NCBI GenBank assembly: GCA_019418525.1
Contig: DYBS01000004.1
Coordinates: 32,767-37,938, forward strand
Origin: Clostridiales bacterium
Lineage (GTDB): Bacteria > Bacillota > Clostridia > Oscillospirales > Oscillospiraceae
Direction of reading: 5' to 3'
DNA: 5,172 nucleotides
Part shown: in pieces, positions 1 to 3,965 of the stretch
Layout: the number at the start of each line of letters is the position of its first letter
Position numbering within the stretch: position 1 is the stretch's first letter
Program-made: the position numbers and the translations under genes
Notes under the pieces: generated by a model
What the model was told of the DNA's origin: nothing
Database searches by the model: none
Seen by the model: the letters and a program-made list of their open reading frames with translations, nothing else

Positions 1-2
1 CC

Positions 3-866
3 GGTGCGGCGGTGCTGGCCAATCCGGTGCTGTGGGACTACCTGGGCGGCGGCGTGGGCTACACCCAGAGCGCGGTCCAGGTTTCCGAGGGGGTCACGCA
101 GAACGGCTGGACGGTGACCGTCACCGACTGCGTGGCCGACGACTACAACCTCTGGGTGGGCCTGGAGATGACCGCTCCCGAGGGGACCCGGTTTGACCCG
201 GAGACGGACTACACCTTTTTGGAACAGAACGAGCTGTGGGCCTGGGACCTTCAGACCGGCGGCACCTTCCGCCAGGTGGAGGACGAGGACCCCGGGGACA
301 ACAAGCTCCACTTTGTGGCCCGCTCCTATCTGATCCCGGACGGGGAGCCGGAGGAGCGGGAGTTGCGGATCGGCCTGAGCCGCCTGTGCCACCGGGTGGA
401 CCAGAACGCGAAGGAGACGGGGCCGCTCTGGGCCTATGACTGTGAGGAGACCTGGGACTTTACGGTGGAGGTCCCCTATCCCGACAACGCCATCCGCCTG
501 TATCCCGATCTGCCGGTCCACACCCTGGACGTGGATGCCACCATTACCGAGGTCATGGTCTCCCCCCTCAGCGTCTATGTGCGCATCGAGGGGGACAGCC
601 TGAAGGGCCACCACGATTGGGTGCCCAAGAATGCCCCCGACGGGTATTATGGCTGTGTGGAGTATCAGGAGATCAATCTCTACACCACGGACGGCACCCT
701 GGTCCCCATGAGCGACGAGATCTCGGGCAGCGGGTGCAGCGGCGGTGAGCATCCGGAGACGGAGGATGGCTATCTGCGCCTGGTCCGCCGCCCGGAGGCA
801 GAGATCATCGATGTGGAGCAGCTGGATCATCTGACCGTCTGCGGCGTGGAGATCCCTTTGCACTAA
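3..866 (+). CDS. DUF4179-like membrane-anchored protein (anti-sigma-factor type), 5' truncated by the window edge
   Basis: The reading frame is open from the first bases and ends at TAA 864-866, so the true start lies upstream. A GTG at 12 is in frame but has no ribosome binding site and is probably an internal Val. The first visible residues (GAAVLANPVLWDYLGGG) look like the end of a transmembrane helix followed by the extracellular part. The stretch at about 63-180 (AVQVSEGVTQNGWTVTVTD, then CVADDYNLWVGLEM) has the pattern of DUF4179 domains: beta strands around 'nG.tvtv.d...aD...l.v'. A second beta-rich domain follows from about 513 (HTLDVDATITEVMVSPLSVYVRI), resembling the C-terminal domain usual in this family. 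Six cysteines are spread over the visible part, which would suit an exported protein with disulfides. In Firmicutes such proteins are commonly encoded just after an ECF sigma factor and act as its membrane anti-sigma partner. That sigma gene would be outside the window, so the role here is inferred. Family assignment is by motif style and is moderately sure. Confidence 0.72.
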   Translation, partial: GAAVLANPVLWDYLGGGVGYTQSAVQVSEGVTQNGWTVTVTDCVADDYNLWVGLEMTAPEGTRFDPETDYTFLEQNELWAWDLQTGGTFRQVEDEDPGDNKLHFVARSYLIPDGEPEERELRIGLSRLCHRVDQNAKETGPLWAYDCEETWDFTVEVPYPDNAIRLYPDLPVHTLDVDATITEVMVSPLSVYVRIEGDSLKGHHDWVPKNAPDGYYGCVEYQEINLYTTDGTLVPMSDEISGSGCSGGEHPETEDGYLRLVRRPEAEIIDVEQLDHLTVCGVEIPLH

Positions 867-871
867 GGGAT

Positions 872-888
872 TTGTCCTCCCCGGACAA
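872..888. other. Small hairpin just after the first gene's stop codon
   Basis: TTGTCC at 872-877 pairs with GGACAA at 883-888 around the 5-nt loop TCCCC. It starts 5 nt after the stop codon at 864-866, where a terminator would be expected. No T-run follows on the + strand (GGAACCGC comes next), so intrinsic termination is not well supported. It may instead be the outer edge of the composite repeat that follows. Confidence 0.4.
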
Positions 889-917
889 GGAACCGCTTTC
901 CTTGCGAAAGAAAGCCT

Positions 918-938
918 AGAGGGGGGATACCCCCCTCT
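918..938. repeat. G/C-run hairpin of the left module
   Basis: AGAGGGGGG (918-926) and CCCCCCTCT (930-938) form a perfect 9-bp stem with the 3-nt loop ATA. A T:G wobble and one more C:G pair extend it to 916-940. It is followed by GACTCCCCC, not by T residues, so it does not look like a rho-independent terminator. Confidence 0.65.
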
Positions 939-1013
939 GGACTCCCCCAAAGCGCATCCTGGCATTCATTCCGCTGCGGAGGGATTTCCAAAGCATGGCG
1001 TGGCCAATTCCGG

Positions 1014-1035
1014 GCTTTCCGCCTATTCGGAAAGC
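1014..1035. repeat. Hairpin in the centre of the composite element
   Basis: GCTTTCCG (1014-1021) and CGGAAAGC (1028-1035) form a perfect 8-bp stem with the 6-nt loop CCTATT. It sits midway between the two inverted modules. No T-run follows. Confidence 0.55.
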
Positions 1036-1092
1036 GTTGTGCCCTGCTGCTCGGGGCGACCCTCTTAAAAGGCCGCCCTTTTGGAGGGGAGT

Positions 1093-1121
1093 GGAGAGGG
1101 GAACGAGAAGTTCCCCTCTCC
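1093..1121. repeat. 12-bp stem hairpin of the right module
   Basis: GGAGAGGGGAAC (1093-1104) pairs perfectly with GTTCCCCTCTCC (1110-1121) across the 5-nt loop GAGAA. A T:G wobble and one more G:C pair can extend it to 1091-1123. It is the counterpart of the 918-938 hairpin of the left module, in opposite orientation. Downstream on + is TGCTCTTTCCCC, too poor in T for a clear terminator. Confidence 0.65.
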
Positions 1122-1132
1122 GCTGCTCTTTC

Positions 1133-1162
1133 CCCGGTTTCTTTTCGCGAAAAGAAATCGGG
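1133..1162. repeat. Perfect 20-bp palindrome with extended arms
   Basis: TTTCTTTTCGCGAAAAGAAA at 1138-1157 equals its own reverse complement. CCCGG on the left (1133-1137) and TCGGG on the right (1158-1162) continue the pairing with a single G:T wobble, giving a 30-bp symmetric element. The 896-914 sequence is a degenerate relative. It may be a protein-binding dyad, a bidirectional hairpin or a dispersed repeat unit; the sequence alone does not decide. Confidence 0.65.
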
Positions 1163-1217
1163 CCCCCGCTGGGTAAGCGGCCCGCGCGGCGAGCGCACGT
1201 TCCCCCACCGCCCAGGG

Positions 1218-1246
1218 TGGCAATCCCTCCGCAAATATGGTATAAT
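1218..1246 (+). promoter_or_regulatory. Sigma-A-type promoter with extended -10 for the HD-MATE-kinase operon
   Basis: A consensus TATAAT lies at 1241-1246, preceded by TGG (1238-1240), which makes an extended -10. With a 17-bp spacer the -35 would be TGGCAA (1218-1223), only a half match to TTGACA. That is acceptable where the -10 is extended. Transcription would start near 1253, leaving a leader of about 50 nt before the ATG at 1305. It is the only strong promoter I see ahead of the three closely spaced genes. Confidence 0.72.
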
Positions 1247-1259
1247 ACTCTAATACCAT
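1237..1259. promoter_or_regulatory. Dyad over the -10 and start point, candidate operator
   Basis: ATGGTAT (1237-1243) and ATACCAT (1253-1259) are exact inverted copies separated by 9 bp. The dyad covers the -10 hexamer and the predicted start point, where a dimeric repressor would block RNA polymerase. Half of the match is contributed by promoter bases, so coincidence is possible. No regulator gene is visible next to it. Confidence 0.35.
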
Positions 1260-1287
1260 CGTGCGCGAAGTATTTTGACCACCACCC

Positions 1288-1297
1288 AAAGGAGGAA
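1288..1297 (+). promoter_or_regulatory. Ribosome binding site that fixes the start at 1305
   Basis: AAAGGAGGAA is nearly the full anti-Shine-Dalgarno complement, and GGAGG ends 9 nt before the ATG at 1305. It rules out the in-frame TTG at 1275, which lies upstream of this site. Confidence 0.85.
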
Positions 1298-1304
1298 CCA
1301 TCCC

Positions 1305-1889
1305 ATGAGTGCCCAAGGGGAATTCATCGAGCTCTATCAGGCTCACATCCACCGGGAGGGGGCCGATGCCCTGCTGGACTATCTGAAAAACAAGAGTGAT
1401 TTCTTTACCGCACCGGCCTCGGCCCGTTTCCACGGCTCCTATGCCGGAGGCCTGTGCGACCACAGCGTCAACGTCTACCACTGTCTGAAGGACTACCTGG
1501 CGCGGGAACGGGTGCAGGAGCTCTACGGCCTGGAGTACAGCGAGGAGTCCATCGCCCTGGTGTCCCTCCTCCACGACGTGTGCAAGATCGGCTGTTACAA
1601 GCAGACCACCCGCAATGTGAAGGGCCCCGACGGCAAGTGGCAGAGCGTGCCTGCCTTCTACTACGAGGATAAGCTCCCCTACGGCCACGGGGAGAAGAGT
1701 GTGTACATCCTCTCCGGCTTCCTGCGCCTCAACCGGGAGGAGGCCATGGCCATCCGCTGGCACATGGGCTTCTCCGGCGACGAGGACAAGCGCCTGGTGG
1801 GCCAGGCTTTACAGCAGTACCCCCTGGCCTTTGCCCTGAGCATTGCGGACATGGAGGCCACTTACTTTTTGGAAGGGGAGGAGTGTTAG
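1305..1889 (+). CDS. HD-domain hydrolase (predicted metal-dependent phosphohydrolase)
   Basis: A 194-residue soluble protein with no signal peptide or membrane segment. It has the HD-superfamily layout: His43 and His53 in FHGSYAGGLCDHSVNVYH, the HD pair His90-Asp91 in SLLHDVCKIG (with Lys94), His128 in YGHGEKS, His153 in RWHMG and Asp182 in SIADMEATYF. These His/Asp positions would bind one or two divalent metals. HD enzymes hydrolyse phosphoesters of nucleotides or RNA. The 'GGLCDHS' and 'LLHDVCKIG' segments resemble the HD part of YhaM-type 3'-5' exoribonucleases, but the N-terminal OB-fold of YhaM is absent. The protein is therefore a stand-alone HD domain of unknown substrate. The start is chosen from the strong ribosome binding site at 1288-1297. 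It is the first gene of an apparent operon, and the next gene begins 2 nt after its TAG. The domain call is firm; the substrate is unknown. Confidence 0.9.
   Translation: MSAQGEFIELYQAHIHREGADALLDYLKNKSDFFTAPASARFHGSYAGGLCDHSVNVYHCLKDYLARERVQELYGLEYSEESIALVSLLHDVCKIGCYKQTTRNVKGPDGKWQSVPAFYYEDKLPYGHGEKSVYILSGFLRLNREEAMAIRWHMGFSGDEDKRLVGQALQQYPLAFALSIADMEATYFLEGEEC
1875..1883 (+). promoter_or_regulatory. Ribosome binding site of the MATE gene, inside the end of the HD gene
   Basis: GGGGAGGAG lies within the last codons of the HD-hydrolase gene, and its GGAGG core (1877-1881) ends 10 nt before ATG 1892. The in-frame GTG at 1883 overlaps this site and so cannot be its start. Confidence 0.75.
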
Positions 1890-1891
1890 AC

Positions 1892-3289
1892 ATGGCAAAG
1901 CGAGAAAATGATCTGGGGAGGGACCCCATTGGGCCGCTGCTCCTGCGCCTGGCGGTGCCCACGGTGACCGCCCAGCTGGTCAACGCCCTCTACAACATTG
2001 TGGACCGGATGTACATCGGACACATCGCTGGGGTGGGCGACCTGGCCCTCACCGGCCTGGGTGTGTGCTTCCCGGTACTCATGTTTGTCTCGGCCATCTC
2101 GGCCCTGGTGGGCATGGGCGGCGGCTCTCGGGCAGTGGTGCGTATGGGTGAGGGACGCAACGAGGACGCAAACGCCATCCTGGGCAACTGTACGGCGCTG
2201 CTGATCCTCCTATCCGTGCTGGTGACGGTGGTATTCCAGCTGGTGAAGGAGCCCATGCTCCTCCTCTTCGGCGCCACTGAGAACACCATCAGCTATGCCG
2301 TGGACTATTTGACCATCTACCTATGGGGCACCATCTTTGTGGAGATCTCTCTGGGCCTTAACTTCTTCATCACCTCCCAGGGTTTTTCCACCATCTCCAT
2401 GGCCACGGTACTCATCGGTGCCATCATCAATATCGTGCTGGACCCGGTGTTCATTTTCGGTTTCGGCATGGGAGTGAAGGGCGCCGCCCTGGCCACCATC
2501 ACCGCCCAGGCGGTGTCGGCAGTGTGGGTGCTGCGCTTCCTCACCGGTAAGCGGAGCAAGCTGCGTCTCCAGCGCCGCTTTTTCCGCATCCAACCCCGGG
2601 TGCTGGCCCCGGTGCTGGCCCTGGGTGTGTCGCCCTTTATTATGAACGCCACCGAGAGCCTGGTGAACATCGCCTTCAACTCCTCCCTGAAGGCCTACGG
2701 CGGGGACGCCGCCGTGGGAGCCATGACCATCTGCTCGTCGGTGATGCAGGTCTTTTTCCTCCTTCTCCAGGGCATCGCCCAGGGCGCCCAGCCCATCGTT
2801 GGGTTCAACTACGGTGCGGGCAATCTGGACCGGGTGAGAAAGACCTTCCGGCTGCTGCTCGCCAGCGCGCTGTGCTTCAGCTGCGCGGTGTGGGCGGGGC
2901 TGGAGCTCTTCCCCGGGGCCTTTGTGGCCCTCTTCAACGATGAGCCGGAGCTGGTCTCTCTGGCGGTGTGGACCCTGCGGGTGTACGCCGCGGGTATGTT
3001 CATTCTGGGCATCCAGACCGCCTGTCAGCAGACCTTCGTGGCCCTGGGTCAGGCCAAGATCTCCCTCTTCCTGGCCCTGCTGCGGAAGATCATCCTGCTC
3101 ATTCCCCTCATCTACATCCTGCCCCCCTTCTTCAGCAACAAAGTGCTGGCCGTGTTCCTGGCCGAGCCCACGGCCGATATCCTGGCGGCCACCACCACCG
3201 GATTGATGTTCCTCTGGCAATTCCCCCGTATTCTCCGCCGCCGGGGCGAGGAACTGGAGCATCTGCGTGAGAAAGGAGCTACCACATGA
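1892..3289 (+). CDS. MATE family multidrug/toxin efflux transporter
   Basis: A 465-residue integral membrane protein, the usual MATE length, with about 12 hydrophobic segments in two related halves. MATE proteins export organic cations, drugs or metabolites in exchange for Na+ or H+. Visible family features are the N-terminal NDLGRDPIGPLLLRLAVPTV with Pro23 in the first helix, NALYNIVDRMYIGHI (31-45), SLGLNFFITSQG (153-164), IINIVLDPVFIFGFGMGVKGAALAT (178-202) and, in the second half, QGIAQGAQPIVGFNYGAGN (293-311). A basic tail (RILRRRGEELEHLREK) follows the last helix and is probably cytoplasmic. This N-terminus is typical of the NorM/DinF-like MATE proteins abundant in gut Clostridia. The start at 1892 is preferred over GTG 1883 because of the ribosome binding site spacing. 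It lies 2 nt after the HD-hydrolase stop, and its own stop overlaps the kinase start (ATGA), so all three genes are probably co-transcribed. The substrate cannot be told from sequence. Confidence 0.95.
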   Translation: MAKRENDLGRDPIGPLLLRLAVPTVTAQLVNALYNIVDRMYIGHIAGVGDLALTGLGVCFPVLMFVSAISALVGMGGGSRAVVRMGEGRNEDANAILGNCTALLILLSVLVTVVFQLVKEPMLLLFGATENTISYAVDYLTIYLWGTIFVEISLGLNFFITSQGFSTISMATVLIGAIINIVLDPVFIFGFGMGVKGAALATITAQAVSAVWVLRFLTGKRSKLRLQRRFFRIQPRVLAPVLALGVSPFIMNATESLVNIAFNSSLKAYGGDAAVGAMTICSSVMQVFFLLLQGIAQGAQPIVGFNYGAGNLDRVRKTFRLLLASALCFSCAVWAGLELFPGAFVALFNDEPELVSLAVWTLRVYAAGMFILGIQTACQQTFVALGQAKISLFLALLRKIILLIPLIYILPPFFSNKVLAVFLAEPTADILAATTTGLMFLWQFPRILRRRGEELEHLREKGATT

Positions 3290-3786
3290 AAAACATTACC
3301 CTCATCGGTATGCCCGGCTCGGGCAAGAGCACCCTGGGCGTTCTGCTGGCCAAGACCCTGGGTTTCGGCTTTGTGGACACTGACCTGGTGATCCAGCAGC
3401 GGGAGGGGGACCTTCTGCAAAATATCCTGGACAAGGTGGGCACCGAGGCTTTTCTGGACCTGGAGGCTGACGCCATCTGCTCGGTGGAGTGCGACCGCAC
3501 CGTTATCGCCCCCGGCGGCAGTGTGATCTGCCGAGAGCGGGGCATTGAGCATCTGCGGGCGCTGGGGCCGGTGGTCTACCTGCGCATCCCCTGTGACGTG
3601 CTGGAGCAGCGCATCCACAACATGGGCTCCCGGGGCATCGCCTTCCGCCCCGGCGAGACCCTGCAGGACATCTACGACTACCGCACCCCCCTCTATGAGA
3701 AGTATGCCGACATCGTGGTGGACGGGGACAAGGGCTCCCTGGAGGAGACCCTGGCCGCCGTGCTTCAGGCCCTCATTGGGGTGTGA
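3286..3786 (+). CDS. Divergent shikimate-kinase-like P-loop kinase (AroK family)
   Basis: A 166-residue cytoplasmic NMP-kinase-fold protein, the normal shikimate kinase length. Walker A is GMPGSGKST (8-16). Asp31 and Asp33 (VDTD) match the metal/substrate aspartates, and Arg133 in DYRTPLYEKYADI matches the conserved C-terminal 'R.PLY.E.AD'. True shikimate kinases phosphorylate the 3-OH of shikimate in the aromatic amino acid pathway. Three substrate-site features differ here. The 'FR..E' arginine is Leu57 (EAFLDLE), the 'TGGG' loop is PGGS (77-80), and the lid 'RPLL' is replaced by RGIAFRPGETL (116-126). I recall this as a recurring Clostridial variant often labelled shikimate kinase. The ATP-kinase fold is secure, the substrate is not. 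The ATG at 3286 follows AAAGGAG (3272-3278) and overlaps the MATE stop by 4 bp, which implies translational coupling. No other aromatic-pathway gene is present. Confidence 0.85.
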   Translation: MKNITLIGMPGSGKSTLGVLLAKTLGFGFVDTDLVIQQREGDLLQNILDKVGTEAFLDLEADAICSVECDRTVIAPGGSVICRERGIEHLRALGPVVYLRIPCDVLEQRIHNMGSRGIAFRPGETLQDIYDYRTPLYEKYADIVVDGDKGSLEETLAAVLQALIGV

Positions 3787-3833
3787 GGACGGGAAAAAGG
3801 TTCCCTCACTAACCGCCTTTCGGCAGTATATAC

Positions 3834-3861
3834 TTGTATTTTTCAAAAATTGTGTTATACT
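3834..3861 (+). promoter_or_regulatory. Sigma-A-type promoter of the helicase gene
   Basis: TATACT at 3856-3861 matches the -10 consensus in five of six bases and is preceded by TGT (3853-3855), an extended -10. TTGTAT (3834-3839) is a weak -35 at 16-bp spacing. The surrounding 3824-3870 stretch is conspicuously A/T-rich in an otherwise G/C-rich window. Transcription would start near 3868, leaving a leader of about 98 nt. Confidence 0.68.
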
Positions 3862-3877
3862 AGATAAAAGTCGTTCC

Positions 3878-3915
3878 CACCATACGCCCGCAGGCATGCC
3901 TGCGGGCGTATGGTG
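3878..3915. repeat. Perfect 38-bp palindrome in the helicase leader
   Basis: The left arm 3878-3896 (CACCATACGCCCGCAGGCA) and right arm 3897-3915 (TGCCTGCGGGCGTATGGTG) are exact reverse complements with no spacer and no mismatch. It begins about 10 nt after the predicted transcription start. In RNA it would form a very stable stem of about 17 bp with a tiny loop at the 5' end of the helicase message. It could instead be a DNA-binding site or a copy of a dispersed palindromic repeat. No T-run follows directly. Confidence 0.8.
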
Positions 3916-3923
3916 CGTCCTAT

Positions 3924-3944
3924 GGGCTTTGGCCCCCGATTTTT
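3924..3944 (+). promoter_or_regulatory. Weak terminator-like hairpin with T-run in the helicase leader
   Basis: GGGC (3924-3927) can pair with GCCC (3932-3935) around TTTG, and CCGATTTTT follows with five T residues at 3940-3944. The stem is only 4 bp, so termination would be inefficient at best. It lies after the 38-bp palindrome and just before the ribosome binding site, where an attenuator might sit. The call is speculative. Confidence 0.22.
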
Positions 3945-3965
3945 GTAGCAAAGGATTCGAGATAC

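Larger units (their letters stand above)
889..1217. repeat. Non-coding composite element: two related hairpin modules in inverted orientation
   Basis: The gap between the stop at 866 and the next start at 1305 is about 440 bp, and I see no credible protein in it. It is dense in inverted repeats. Left module, read on +: imperfect palindrome CTTTCCTTGCGAAAGAAAG (896-914), hairpin AGAGGGGGG-ATA-CCCCCCTCT (918-938), then GGACTCCCCCAAAG. Right module, read on the - strand: perfect palindrome TTTCTTTTCGCGAAAAGAAA (1157-1138), hairpin GGAGAGGGGAAC-TTCTC-GTTCCCCTCTCC (1121-1093), then ACTCCCCTCCAAAAGG. Order and content match, so the two modules look homologous and inverted. The centre (about 948-1082) holds two further hairpins, at 1014-1035 and 1067-1082. 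More short stems lie outside the right module, at 1166-1180 and 1205-1220. I recall similar palindromes scattered between genes in gut Clostridia, but copy number cannot be judged from one window. Confidence 0.6.

Noticed and set aside
863..1234. A 123-codon open frame on the - strand across the intergenic region
   Set aside because: The product is rich in Arg, Pro and Gly, has no domain, and is built from translated palindromes and hairpins. The open frame follows from G/C-rich repeats lacking stop codons.
1275..1280. TTGACC as a -35 element of a second promoter close to the HD gene
   Set aside because: No -10-like hexamer lies 16-18 bp downstream, where CCATCC and neighbours occur.
1275..1304. 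Upstream TTG start adding ten residues to the HD hydrolase
   Set aside because: The strong AAAGGAGGAA at 1288-1297 would lie inside the coding region, while ATG 1305 has ideal spacing from it.
1065..1763. A 232-codon open frame on the - strand opposite the HD-hydrolase gene
   Set aside because: It runs through both the hairpin-rich non-coding region and the antisense of a well-supported gene, and it has no ribosome binding site or domain.
1883..1891. GTG start adding three residues to the MATE transporter
   Set aside because: It overlaps the ribosome binding site itself, and ATG 1892 gives the usual N-terminus and spacing.
2321..3262. A 313-codon open frame on the - strand opposite the MATE gene
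   Set aside because: The product is Gln/Gly/His/Glu-rich with no recognisable family, whereas the + strand encodes a complete MATE transporter.
3791..3805. GGGAA-AAAGG-TTCCC hairpin as terminator of the upstream operon
   Set aside because: The stem is only 5 bp and the following bases (TCACTAACCGCC) contain no T-run. Where this operon terminates remains unclear.
3872..3921. CGTTCC and CGTCCT flanking the 38-bp palindrome as a target-site duplication
   Set aside because: The flanks match only imperfectly and over very few bases, so they do not support an insertion event.
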